A stretch of 64,000 nucleotides of DNA from Clostridiales bacterium UBA2432. Its GTDB lineage: Bacteria > Bacillota > Clostridia > Lachnospirales > Vallitaleaceae. The stretch covers positions 24,639 through 88,638 of the forward strand of contig DDQW01000016.1 of the NCBI GenBank assembly GCA_002342805.1, given 5' to 3'. The notes below the pieces were generated by a model. That model searched no databases. It was not told the origin of the DNA and saw only the letters and a list, made by a program, of their open reading frames with translations. Within the stretch, counting starts at the first letter, position 1. Every line of letters begins with the position of its first letter. Shown here piece by piece: positions 25,531 to 35,700 of the stretch. The position numbers were made by a program, and so were the translations under genes.

Positions 25531-27045
25531 ATGTTAACCGTATATATTGCAGATGATGAAGAAGTTGTTCGTAACGGACTGAAAAAAATTATCAATTGGC
25601 AAGAATTAGGCTTTGAAATCTGTGGTGAAGCCGGTAATGGTCTCACTGCATATAATGAAATACGTGAAAAAAAACCGGATCTCATTTTACTCGATATCCG
25701 TATGCCCAAACTTCAAGGTCTTGACTTAGCCTATCAGCTAAGAGAAGAAGGCATCACAGGGCGAATAATAATACTCAGTGGCTATTCTGAATTCAAATAT
25801 GCCCAAGACGCCATTAAATGCGACGTTGATTTTTACTTAACCAAACCGATAGATGAGGAAGAACTCCTTGCTGCCGTTGAGCACATACGCTCCATTGTTC
25901 AAAAGAAAAAACTTCACAATGAACATTTGAATTATTACCAGGAAAAAGCAAAATATAAGATACTAGAAGACATGATTCATGAAGAACGCTTAAATCTAGC
26001 AAGCATTAACTATTCGCTCGGTGAGTTAAATCTAGAAGCTGATTTTTATCAAGTCCTTTTGCTACATGGTAATACCTCATATAAACATTTATGCCAGAAA
26101 CTGAATGTTCCACTTGAAACAAATCAAATAGAACGTTTAAAAAAAGATGACCAAGACGTCCTTTTATTAAAAGGCGAATTAATCATCCGTCGTTTGCAAC
26201 AAATAGCTCAAGAAGAAAATTCATCGTCAAACCAACACTATTTCATTGCTGTTGGTGGTGTTGTGTCCGGAATCAATGATATTTACTACTCCTATCACGA
26301 AGCACTTGCTGTTATGGAACGTTACTTTTTCTTTGATAATTACACGTGCATTGCCACAAAAGACGATCTACCCACCGGAAATCAATTTACCGAAAAACTG
26401 ACAATCAAAGATTCCAAAAAATTTGGGCAGAATATCTATGATGAAATTAAAATGCACCATCTAAAAGAAAGCATTCTTCTGATTCAAAATTTACACCAAC
26501 AACTCACCTATGCCAAGAACAGCGCAGAATCGATAAAAAGCTTTCTTGCCGGTATGTACCTATATATTCTAAACGAGTTCAAAAAAGATTATCCCCATTA
26601 TAATGAAGAAGTACTTACCAACGCTGAAATTATTCAATGGATACATGAGCGTAGCTATTTACAGGAAATCATTGAGTTCATCGAAAAGAAAGTACATACC
26701 ATGATTGAATGTATTACCACAAATCAATCCGAAAATATCATTGATGAAATTACAGAGTATATCGAGAGGCATTATGCTCAAGATATTAAACTCAAATCCT
26801 TAGCTCCCAAGTTTGGTTATAACAGCTCCTATTTAGGAAAAATTTTCTCTAAACAAAGCGGAAAAAGCTTCAATGATTATTTACACTACATTCGCACCCA
26901 AAAGGCAAAAGAGCTTTTAGAAAAAAATGAATATAAAGTATATGAAGTCGCCGAAATTGTTGGCTATAAAAACGTTGATTATTTTCATCTAAAGTTTAAA
27001 AGCTTTGTCGGCGTAACCCCTAATGAATATCGAAGCACTTTATGA
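25531..27045 (+). CDS. AraC-type response regulator, YesN family
   Basis: 504 residues: receiver domain with 'YIADDEEVVRNGLKK', Asp in 'LILLDIRMPKLQGL' and 'LTKPIDEEEL'; a long middle region of about 250 residues; and a C-terminal AraC double helix-turn-helix ('LKSLAPKFGYNSSYLGKIFSKQSG ... YKVYEVAEIVGYKNVDYFHLKFK', recognised by its flanks). The ATG has AAGGAGG. Partner of the upstream YesM kinase, and likely activator of the importer on the opposite strand at 27-31 kb, whose promoter has a poor -35 box. Confidence 0.93.
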   Translation: MLTVYIADDEEVVRNGLKKIINWQELGFEICGEAGNGLTAYNEIREKKPDLILLDIRMPKLQGLDLAYQLREEGITGRIIILSGYSEFKYAQDAIKCDVDFYLTKPIDEEELLAAVEHIRSIVQKKKLHNEHLNYYQEKAKYKILEDMIHEERLNLASINYSLGELNLEADFYQVLLLHGNTSYKHLCQKLNVPLETNQIERLKKDDQDVLLLKGELIIRRLQQIAQEENSSSNQHYFIAVGGVVSGINDIYYSYHEALAVMERYFFFDNYTCIATKDDLPTGNQFTEKLTIKDSKKFGQNIYDEIKMHHLKESILLIQNLHQQLTYAKNSAESIKSFLAGMYLYILNEFKKDYPHYNEEVLTNAEIIQWIHERSYLQEIIEFIEKKVHTMIECITTNQSENIIDEITEYIERHYAQDIKLKSLAPKFGYNSSYLGKIFSKQSGKSFNDYLHYIRTQKAKELLEKNEYKVYEVAEIVGYKNVDYFHLKFKSFVGVTPNEYRSTL

Positions 27046-27080
27046 TTTTAAATACTCTAACTTCTCCAGGACCTATTGAT

Positions 27081-27126
27081 AAAAAAGCAAGCGGAAAAAG
27101 TGATTACTTTTCCGCTTGCTTTTATT
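27081..27126. terminator. Bidirectional terminator between yesN-like and lplA-like genes
   Basis: AGCAAGCGGAAAAG pairs with its complement around a six-base loop; six A on the left, T-rich on the right. Confidence 0.9.
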
Positions 27127-27140
27127 TATTCTGCTTTTAT

Positions 27141-28928
27141 TTATCTAGCTTCTGCTCTTGCTGCTTCTTGTTCTTTGGCTACTTCCATGTCAAATTCCAA
27201 GACAGTATTATAACCAATTTCATTCACTGTATTTTGCATATCTTCAAGAATCGCATCAAACTCTGCATCATCATTTGCATAAATCATCTTCCATGAATTC
27301 TCAACAATAATTGATCGACATTGGGCTCTTAAGGTGCTGATTTCAGAAGGTTCTGCAGGTGCTATATAATCCGTTCCGGGAGCAACAACATATTGATCAT
27401 CTTTTTCAAGATACTCTATTGTTGACAATGCGCCCATTTCTTCTTGCCATGATACATCAAGTGGTGTGGAATTCAATTCAATTACTGACTCCCATTGTGT
27501 ATAATCATAAGGGAAATCATAACCTTCAACGGTATCAATCGGAAGAACTGTTGTAAAGTTTAATTGACTGATTCCATCTTTCCATGAACCGCCACCCCAC
27601 TCTTCCGGCATTGTTGCATCACCATTAAGAAGTGCTTCTTTTCCAAATTCTGTTAATTGTGGCTTATTATCTACAAGTTCCCACGTTAAGCCCTCCGGTC
27701 CACATGTTCCGGCTGTTTGTGCTGTACTCATCATAATTCCTTCCGGTGAATATAGCCAGTCAAGAAAATCAACCATACGTTCAGGATCTTGAGCTTTTGA
27801 TCCAACACCTACAACATACTTGGCACCACTTGGTGTTGCACCATATGAAAAAATGTTTAGATCTTCTATTGGAGCAATCATAAATCCTTTTCCAGCTTCT
27901 TTGTTTGCGGTTGTATTATATGCTGCTTGTCCTAACCAAGGCCATGGTGAAAACAAAATAGCACCGTCTACATATTTATTATATAATGTGTCATAGTTTT
28001 GTGTTGTACTTTCAGGGTCTAATATTCCCATTTGATTCGCTTCATAATAAAACTTCAGCGCACGAACATATTCCGAGTCACTCTCAATAATGCTTTGAAA
28101 ATCCGTTCCGTCTGCCTTTGCTAGGACAAAACCTAGCTCATCATATCCATAAAAGCAGGTCGGTTGCTTAGCTAATGTCATCATATTACCATCCCAATCC
28201 CCAAACAATGACAAGGCATAGGTTTTGCTTCCTGAATCTGATGTAGGATATGCATCTTGCATCTGCTTAAGTACCGGTAGCAAATCTTCTAATGTCGACA
28301 TTTTCGGTGACCCGATCTCTGTATAATAATCCCAACGAAGATAGGGTCCGAATGTTAAATCTAACCCTTCAGATGGTGTTGTCGCCGGTTCATTTGAAAC
28401 ACTTGAAGGTATTGCAAAGATACTCGTTTCCGGAGAATCAATCGTAGTGCGAATCATATCAAGTGCCGCTTCATATTGCATAATGTGAGGCATGCGATCT
28501 GAATATTCTTGCAAATCAAGCATAAGTTCAGCTCTAACAGTATCCGCAAGACGACCGTTTTCAGCACCGATCATCACGATATCCCCAAGATTTCCTGCAG
28601 CTGACCGTGTCTGAAACAAGGTATCTCCACCACCTGCTACATTGGGTGCGATAATGTTTAATTCCATATTAAACTTTTCTTTGACGATTTCTCCGAACCA
28701 TCCGGATTGAATTCCTTGATAATTTGCCTGTGAAGAAAATACATCCACGGTAATGAATTCATCATAAGGGCTTTGATTTTCCTCGTCTGAATCATTGCCT
28801 TGTGTATTTGATGAGGTCTCATTTGAACCTTCATTCGTATCCTCATTATCCCCGCAAGCAGTAAAAAGTGACAGTGTTAAAACTAAAACCAACATAAAGC
28901 TCAATAACTTTTTAAACCGTTCTTTCAT
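27141..28928 (-). CDS. Oligosaccharide-binding lipoprotein of an ABC importer (LplA-like)
   Basis: A 595-residue family 1 extracellular solute-binding protein with signal peptide and lipobox 'FTAC', a linker rich in N, E, D and S (about residues 26-55), and a large binding fold ('ITVDVFSSQANYQGIQ', 'GFMIAPIEDLNIFSYG', 'VDFLDWLYSPEG'). The size fits the LplA/YtcQ group that works with LplB and LplC permeases. It binds complex sugars outside the cell. Third gene of the permease-permease-binding protein operon; the ATPase is not encoded here, and a shared MsmX-type ATPase is the usual solution. AAGGAGG precedes the ATG. Confidence 0.9.
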   Translation of the reverse strand: MKERFKKLLSFMLVLVLTLSLFTACGDNEDTNEGSNETSSNTQGNDSDEENQSPYDEFITVDVFSSQANYQGIQSGWFGEIVKEKFNMELNIIAPNVAGGGDTLFQTRSAAGNLGDIVMIGAENGRLADTVRAELMLDLQEYSDRMPHIMQYEAALDMIRTTIDSPETSIFAIPSSVSNEPATTPSEGLDLTFGPYLRWDYYTEIGSPKMSTLEDLLPVLKQMQDAYPTSDSGSKTYALSLFGDWDGNMMTLAKQPTCFYGYDELGFVLAKADGTDFQSIIESDSEYVRALKFYYEANQMGILDPESTTQNYDTLYNKYVDGAILFSPWPWLGQAAYNTTANKEAGKGFMIAPIEDLNIFSYGATPSGAKYVVGVGSKAQDPERMVDFLDWLYSPEGIMMSTAQTAGTCGPEGLTWELVDNKPQLTEFGKEALLNGDATMPEEWGGGSWKDGISQLNFTTVLPIDTVEGYDFPYDYTQWESVIELNSTPLDVSWQEEMGALSTIEYLEKDDQYVVAPGTDYIAPAEPSEISTLRAQCRSIIVENSWKMIYANDDAEFDAILEDMQNTVNEIGYNTVLEFDMEVAKEQEAARAEAR

Positions 28929-28995
28929 TTGTAAAATCCTCCTTAAATTATAATAGCATATATGACATTGGAAATCACTCCATAACGTCCCTTTA

Positions 28996-29919
28996 TTAAC
29001 CTTTGACCGAACCGATCATAATACCTTTCACAAAATATCTTTGGAATATGGGATAAATAAATAAGATGGGTAATACGACAATGACGGAAATCGTCATCCG
29101 TACTGATGTCGGTGTCTGTTGCATTGCTAAAGCCTGCATATTTTGACCTGTTGCCCCACTGTTTTTCATGAGCATGGCCAAAGAATTGGCTTGATTCAAA
29201 TAAGTATATAGTAAGTACTGTAGCGAATATAACTTTTGGTCTGTTACGAAAACAAGTGTATCTTGAAAGGAATTCCACTGACCAACAGCTGAAAAAATAG
29301 CAATAGTTGCCAGGATTGGCTTTGAAATCGGAAAAATCACCTTCCAAAATATTGTTAAAATCCCTGCTCCATCAATTTCTGCCGCTTCTTGAAGGGATGG
29401 TGAAATGGATTCTACATAAGTTTTCACAAGAATAATGTTAAATGGTTGTACAATCAGTGGAATAATATATACCCAGAATGTATTGGTTAATTGAAGATTA
29501 CGCATAATAAGATATATGGGTATCAATCCCGCGTTAAAGTACATGGTAACGACAATAAAACGATACCAAAATTTTCGCCCCCACATTTTTTTCTGAGTAA
29601 ACATAAACCCTAGATATCCGGAAGCAATCGTCGTCAACAAGGTTCCTAATGCAGTTCTTGCAACAGAAATAAAGGCTGCACGACCTAATCCACTTAACTG
29701 TATGATTTGTTTATAATTCTCAAAATGTATCTCTTTTGGTAACCACATAATGGATCCATTGGCCGACAAATGATTGGCGCTGATTGAATTAATAATTAGA
29801 TAATAAAAAGGATAGACACATATAAAGGTGAACACTGTAAATCCTAAATAGTTGATAATATTAAACATGACACTAGTCATACTGTATTTTTCTTTTCCGA
29901 TTCTAATCTCTCGCTCCAT
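28996..29919 (-). CDS. Carbohydrate ABC transporter permease (LplC/YtcP-like)
   Basis: A 307-residue membrane protein with six predicted helices and the EAA loop 'EAAEIDGAGILTIFWKVIFP' that docks the ATPase. It ends 'GIMIGSVKG', the very common C-terminus of this permease class. It pairs with the upstream LplB-like permease (9 bp apart). AGGAGG lies six bases ahead of the ATG. Confidence 0.94.
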   Translation of the reverse strand: MEREIRIGKEKYSMTSVMFNIINYLGFTVFTFICVYPFYYLIINSISANHLSANGSIMWLPKEIHFENYKQIIQLSGLGRAAFISVARTALGTLLTTIASGYLGFMFTQKKMWGRKFWYRFIVVTMYFNAGLIPIYLIMRNLQLTNTFWVYIIPLIVQPFNIILVKTYVESISPSLQEAAEIDGAGILTIFWKVIFPISKPILATIAIFSAVGQWNSFQDTLVFVTDQKLYSLQYLLYTYLNQANSLAMLMKNSGATGQNMQALAMQQTPTSVRMTISVIVVLPILFIYPIFQRYFVKGIMIGSVKG

Positions 29920-29928
29920 AGCTGCCTC

Positions 29929-30861
29929 CTAAATAATTGACTCGTCACGAACTTTTTTTGACAACCCGTTTACTGATACTAATAACGTCACACTAATCAA
30001 TGATTTTAGAACACTAATCGCTGTTGCTAGGGGAATACTATTACTTGTTCCAATCCCTAAGTTATATACATATAAATCTAAAACCTGAATCTGCTCTTTA
30101 TTAAATGCATTTTGAAATACAAAATATTGATCCATACCATTATTTAAAAAGTTGGCAATACTTAACATTAGTAAAACAAAATATGTGGGAATCATTGCGG
30201 GCAAGGTAATATGTCGCATAAGATGAAAGCGGTTAGCCCCATCCACTTTAGCGGCTTCATAAAGTTCTTGGTCCGTTCCTGCAATGGCCGCAAGATACAA
30301 GATAGCGCCCCAACCTAATCCCTTCCATGTTGACCACAATAACATTTTCAAATAGGTGTGATCACCACTATCTAAGATTTTAATGGGTTGATCTACAATA
30401 CCTAAATCAACAAGTACTGAGTTTACCATTCCTGAATTTGAGAATAAAGCAAACGCAACAGCATATACGAGGACCCAACTAATAAAATTAGGTAGCGTCG
30501 TCAAGGTCTGAACAATGCGCTTAAACTTACTCGCCTTAATTTCATTAAGAAAAATAGCAAAAATCAAGGGTAAACCGGATGTTAAAATCATTAAGGAACT
30601 CATTGTAAAGGTATTTTTAAGCACTTGTAACAATTGTTTGATTTGTCCGGTGTTGGAAAAAAGATATTTGAACCATTTAAGACCTACAAATTCAGATTGA
30701 GACAGTTTTAATGGCGGTCTATAATCATATAAAGAATATATCCAACCATACAGTGGATAATATGCAAATAATAATACCAAAATTAAAAAAGGTGCAATCA
30801 TAAGAAAATATTTAAAGCCTTGCGCCTTTTTTTTTGCTACTAGATGTTTTTGAGAATCCAT
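29929..30861 (-). CDS. Carbohydrate ABC transporter permease (LplB-like)
   Basis: A 310-residue membrane protein, first gene of the importer operon. It shows the family opening 'YFLMIAPFLILVLLFAYYPLYGW', six helices, and the EAA loop 'YEAAKVDGANRFHLMRHITLP'. It forms the translocation pore with the LplC-like partner. AAGGAGGG precedes the ATG. The upstream region carries TAGAAT as a possible -10 but no good -35, consistent with dependence on an activator such as the YesN-type regulator. Confidence 0.94.
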   Translation of the reverse strand: MDSQKHLVAKKKAQGFKYFLMIAPFLILVLLFAYYPLYGWIYSLYDYRPPLKLSQSEFVGLKWFKYLFSNTGQIKQLLQVLKNTFTMSSLMILTSGLPLIFAIFLNEIKASKFKRIVQTLTTLPNFISWVLVYAVAFALFSNSGMVNSVLVDLGIVDQPIKILDSGDHTYLKMLLWSTWKGLGWGAILYLAAIAGTDQELYEAAKVDGANRFHLMRHITLPAMIPTYFVLLMLSIANFLNNGMDQYFVFQNAFNKEQIQVLDLYVYNLGIGTSNSIPLATAISVLKSLISVTLLVSVNGLSKKVRDESII

Positions 30862-30952
30862 TGTTTCCCTCCTTGGTGTTCTTTCTATTATGTAAATATT
30901 CTAGCAATTACGGACGATTTGTAGTACCTATTAAATTAAAGAACCAATACAC

Positions 30953-30981
30953 AAAAAAAGAGATGCAAAGTTGCAATCTCT
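30953..30981 (-). terminator. Orphan terminator-like hairpin on the minus strand
   Basis: AGAGAT-GCAA and TTGC-A-ATCTCT form a stem with a two-base (or opened four-base) loop, followed on the minus strand by seven T. No gene ends upstream of it on this strand; it lies 92 bp ahead of the LplB-like start. It may be a leader attenuator or end a small unannotated transcript. Confidence 0.55.
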
Positions 30982-31115
30982 AATTTGTTGGGTAATTTTC
31001 AATCTGTCCCTTTCTATTATTTGCTTTCTGTCACTTTTAAAGAAGACACTTTTGTTTTATAATAAAGGCAAATGATTTACTAAAATAATATGTGTTTAAA
31101 AATAAGGAGATGCCT

Positions 31116-31670
31116 ATGAATTCTCAACGAACGATTACGACCAAATCTATTATAATTGCCGCTTTATTTATTGCCATTGTTTTTGTCGCAACCTATGCTG
31201 TACAGATTCCTTTACCTGGAATTGCAACCGGTGGACTGATCCATTTAGGTAATGTCGCTTTATTTACCATCGCTGTGATTTTTGGGAAACGCTATGGGGC
31301 GATTTCCGGCGCCTTTGGGATGGCACTTTTTGATATACTATCCCCTTGGATTATATGGGCCCCAGGAACCTTTGTTATTCGAGGCATTATGGGATATATA
31401 GTTGGTTCAATCGCAAAGGGTGGACGCCAACAACAATCCATTAGCCCCTTTCGCTTAATGCTTGCCATGATTTTGCCTAGTATCTGGATGATTGCAGGAT
31501 ACTTTGGGTACAATCTACTACTGTATCAAAATGTTCCCGCAGCTGTCGCCTCCTTACCCGGTGATATAACTCAAGCTGTTGCCGGCATCGCCATTGCAAC
31601 ACCGGTTATACTCCTTATCGAAAAATCAGGCACCTCAAATCGCTTAGCCCTATTAGCCGCAGAAAGGTAG
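31116..31670 (+). CDS. ECF transporter S component (substrate-specific subunit)
   Basis: A 184-residue membrane protein with five or six helices: 'TTKSIIIAALFIAIVFVATY', 'GGLIHLGNVALFTIAVIFG', 'YGAISGAFGMALFDILSP', 'GIMGYIVGSIAKGG' and a last helix near 155-175. This is the ECF-type S-component fold that captures a vitamin or similar compound and docks on a shared EcfAAT module. The ATG at 31116 has AAGGAG. It lies ten bases before a class V aminotransferase, so a PLP precursor or an amine/amino compound is possible, but the substrate is not known. Confidence 0.82.
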   Translation: MNSQRTITTKSIIIAALFIAIVFVATYAVQIPLPGIATGGLIHLGNVALFTIAVIFGKRYGAISGAFGMALFDILSPWIIWAPGTFVIRGIMGYIVGSIAKGGRQQQSISPFRLMLAMILPSIWMIAGYFGYNLLLYQNVPAAVASLPGDITQAVAGIAIATPVILLIEKSGTSNRLALLAAER

Positions 31671-31680
31671 GAACTTGAAT

Positions 31681-32775
31681 ATGAAAGAAAAACTTATTAT
31701 GACACCTGGTCCAACAGCGATTCCACCTGAAGTTCTTGTAAAAATGTCAGATAGCTTTATGCATCCAAGTATTGATCATGAATTTCTAGAGATTTATAAG
31801 CAAACCACACAGCGCCTTCAACAGATTATGCATACCAAAGAAGACGTTCTTATCTTAAATGGTGAAGGAATTCTTGGACTTGAAGCCGCATGCGCCTCAC
31901 TCATCGAACCCGGTGATTCCGTTTTGGTCATCTCAAATGGAATCTTTGGTGCTGGCTTTGCTGATTTTGCTACAATGTATGGGGGAAAAGTCAGCCTTTA
32001 TGAAGTTAATGATAGGGAGCCCATAGATGTCCATGCATTGAAAAACTTTTTAGACCACAATCATGATTTTGCTGTCGCTACCATGGTCCATTGCGAAACT
32101 CCCTCCGGGTTGGTCAATCCCATTGATGAGATTTGTCCTTTGCTCAAATCCTATGGTATTGTCACCATTGTTGACTCTGTTTCAGCTATTGGAGGTATCG
32201 AAGTGTATACCGACAAGTGGCAAATCGATATTCTATTAGGTGGGTCCCAAAAATGTTTATCTGCACCGAGCGGATTAACTTTTTTAAGTCTTAGTCAAGC
32301 AGCTAAAGAAAAAATACAAAAAAGAAATCATCCCATTATCGGGTTTTATGCAAACCTAACGATTTGGGATGATTGGTATGAAAAGAAAAAATTTCCCTAT
32401 ACACAGCCAGTTAATGAGATTAAAGCTCTAAATGAAGCTGCAAAACGTGTCCTTGACGATCCGGATGTGTATGCACGCCATCACCGAGAAGCACAAAAAG
32501 TGCGAACAGCACTTTCTGAACTTAAGCTTGAACTCTACCCAAAATCCGGTTTTTCAGATACGGTTACAGCCTTTAAGGTGCCCGATGGTTATGATGACAC
32601 CACCCTCCGTCAGTATCTACTGGACGAAGAAGGTATTATGCTTGCCGGTTCTTTAGGATACTTACAGGGCAAAGTCATTCGCATCGGACACATGGGTTAT
32701 CACTGTTATTCTGAAAAAGTGGATCGTGTGATAGAAGCACTGGCTAATTATTTAAAAGCAAGGACAAATTCGTAG
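31681..32775 (+). CDS. Class V PLP-dependent aminotransferase (alanine-glyoxylate/serine-pyruvate type)
   Basis: A 364-residue cytosolic enzyme with the opening 'MTPGPTAIPPEVL', 'LNGEGILGLEAA' cofactor phosphate loop, 'VDSVSAIGGIEV' with the ring-stacking Asp, and the PLP lysine in 'GGSQKCLSAPSG'. It transfers an amino group between a small amino acid and glyoxylate, pyruvate or a similar keto acid; the actual pair is unknown. ATG 31681 is preferred to an upstream TTG at 31675. Operon with the ECF S component. Its 3' end overlaps the convergent beta-galactosidase gene by 28 bp. Confidence 0.88.
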   Translation: MKEKLIMTPGPTAIPPEVLVKMSDSFMHPSIDHEFLEIYKQTTQRLQQIMHTKEDVLILNGEGILGLEAACASLIEPGDSVLVISNGIFGAGFADFATMYGGKVSLYEVNDREPIDVHALKNFLDHNHDFAVATMVHCETPSGLVNPIDEICPLLKSYGIVTIVDSVSAIGGIEVYTDKWQIDILLGGSQKCLSAPSGLTFLSLSQAAKEKIQKRNHPIIGFYANLTIWDDWYEKKKFPYTQPVNEIKALNEAAKRVLDDPDVYARHHREAQKVRTALSELKLELYPKSGFSDTVTAFKVPDGYDDTTLRQYLLDEEGIMLAGSLGYLQGKVIRIGHMGYHCYSEKVDRVIEALANYLKARTNS

Positions 32776-35700
32776 CGGTGATTTTTTTCAGTACTGATTT
32801 GATATTGTTTTTTAGGTTGTGCTCCCCAACTATCATCACCGGCAATACCGCGTTGATATCCGTTAATTCGAACGACCGTTTTTGTAGAATCAGGCATAAG
32901 GTGGGGATGTGTATAGGTCTCAATTTCATATGGGGTAAATCCTAATGCAGTCACTTCAACCGGTACTGAAGCCATAATCTGTAATCCATGTAGATTTTTT
33001 TTATCGATGACTTCCATAAAACGGACATCGGTTTTGTTTCCACATTCTTGTGGTCGAATATATGGAACCCATTCGTCTTTGACTGTCGATTCAAAAAAGC
33101 CAATATAGGCGCTTTCTTTACGGTCGGAATAGTTGGAATGGGGTCCTCTTCCATACCATTTTAAAGAATCAAATTCTGCATTCATCTGAATCATCAATCC
33201 ATATGCCGGTATTTGAGGTAAGCGACGTGACGGTTTAATATCCATAGTAATCTTAATCCGTCCTTCAACATCGATTAAGTAAGTCATAACCACAAAACTT
33301 TCATCATTAATCGGTAATTGATATAATGTCTTGACTTGAATATAACTAACTTCATTAATATCAACAGAAGCCAATTCAAAGTCCTTTAATTGCATTTGAT
33401 TTGGCATTTCTCTCCAAACACCACACTCTTCTAACATATGGTTTCCAAGATCATTATCCGTTAAAGCTCGCCAAAAACAAGGCATGATTGCTTCAACCAA
33501 CATATCTTCTTGGTGAACGCTATATTGTTCGATCCAACCGGTCTCTTTGTTGAAGCTTATTTTAAAACCATCTCCGGAGATGACAAATCCTGAGTCAACT
33601 TCTTCCATAATAATATAGGGATAGTCATTGGCCACTTTTGATAAACTTGCAAATCGTCCTTCTAAGCTATCCGGTAAATTTTTCGCTGTATAGGGTAATG
33701 TCAGCTGCGAGAATCCAAGTACATATCCTTTGGGTGCGTAATTTGTCTCTTCAGCCAAGGCATAGGACACGTTTAATTGATAGAAACCGTCACCGTCAAA
33801 AAGGCCTTTATTCAGTTCTGAAAGAACCACTTCGCGAGCTTCTCCTGCAGGTATATATGCATCTATAGCACCTGATGCAATAGGCTTACCATCTTTTTCG
33901 ATTGTATAGTCTATGTTAAAATAATCGGAATCTAAAAATAGATTTCTGTTTTCTATTTGAATACGTCCTTCTTTTAGATCAATGGGTGTCACTTCCATCG
34001 TTTGATAGCATTTTTTCACTTCAAGGAGTTTCGGTGTCACCGTACGGTCCGCAAGAACTAGTCCATTACCACAGAAGAAGTTATCATTGGGAGATTCTCC
34101 AAAATCGCCACCATATGCATAGAATTTTTGTCCATTTTCTTCTTTTAATAAAGCTTGATCAACCCAATCCCAAATAAATCCACCTAAAAGTGCATCATAT
34201 TTTCTAAACAAATCCAAATATAAGTGCAGCCCACCGCAGCTTGTTCCCATGGCATGGCTATACTCGCACAATAAAATAGGCTTTTGTGGATTGTATTTTG
34301 CATAGTTTTCTAACATTTCCGGTGTCGTATACATCTGGCTTTCGATATCAGTAACATAATCAAACTTTCGATCATGAAATGTACCTTCATAATGAATTGC
34401 ACGGGTGGTATCGATTGCTAGAATGGCATGACGCATATGGGCAAAATTCAGACCACCATAGGATTCATTACCAAGGGACCACATAATAATTGATGGATGA
34501 TTACGGTCACGTTTAACCATAGAAACAGCACGGTCAACAACGGCATCTTTCCATTCGCTCTTACTTCCGGGAATTGCACTTTCTTGAAGTGTTTGAACCT
34601 CTTGATATTTCCATGTTCCATGAGTCTCTAGATTGGTTTCATCAATAACATAGAGGCCTAACTCATCACATAAATCATAGAAAAACGGATGATTTGGATA
34701 ATGCGACGTTCGAACAGCATTAATATTATGCTGTTTCATAAGGATGAGATCTTTACGCGTATCTTCAAAATCAATCGCTCGACCTTTTTCCGGATGAAAT
34801 TCATGACGATTAGTTCCTAGTAGAAGAACGGCTTTACCATTAACCAACATTTGTGTCTGTTCAATACGCACGTCTCTAAATCCAATTCGTGTTGAACGGT
34901 ATTCAACTGTTTCACCGGATTGATTTTTAACTTCAAGAACAAGCATATATAAGTTTGGAATCTCTGCACTCCAAAGTTTTGGGTTTTCTATGGTAAGCGT
35001 GGTGGTATAACTTTGCCCTTTAGCTTCCACATCTTTGGCCACATCAAAACTCTGCAAAGCTTTTTCTCCATCAAAAAGTGTGCCTCTAATGGTATATAGA
35101 GATTCACTTTCATCCTCATATGAGGACAAAACAGCTTCAATCTCTACATGACTTTTTTTATAGTCTTCCTCAAACCTTGTAACAATAGAATAATCATCAA
35201 TCCATGCTTGCCCGACCGTATATAAAAAGACGTCTCTAAAGATTCCACTTAAGCGCCAAAAATCTTGATCTTCTAACCAACTTGCATCACTCCATCGAAA
35301 CACTTCAACTGCCAACTTATTTTGGCCTTCTTTTAGATAAGGTGTTAAGTCAAAATCTGCATTTGTAAAACTGTCCTCGCTATATCCAATACAGTCTCCA
35401 TTGACATATATATAAAAAGCGGATTCTACACCTTGGAAACTAATAAACACCGGATGGTCTTTAAAGTTTTCCTTCAATTCAAAATATTTAACGTAATGAC
35501 CGACCGGATTATATTTAACCGGTGCATTAGGCGCAATAACTTCTTCTGTATCAACCCACGGGTATGTAACATTGGTATACTGCGGATAGTCATAACCTTC
35601 CATTTGCCAGTTTGAAGGAACTTTAATCTGATCCCAGTCATCAAGATTATAGTCCATATGTTCAAATCCATAAATGCGTTGACTTGGATTATCAACAAGT

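Noticed and set aside
28943..29347. Minus-strand frame overlapping the LplC-like permease
   Set aside because: Same strand, different frame of a clear permease gene; the composition is shadow-like and there is no ribosome-binding site.
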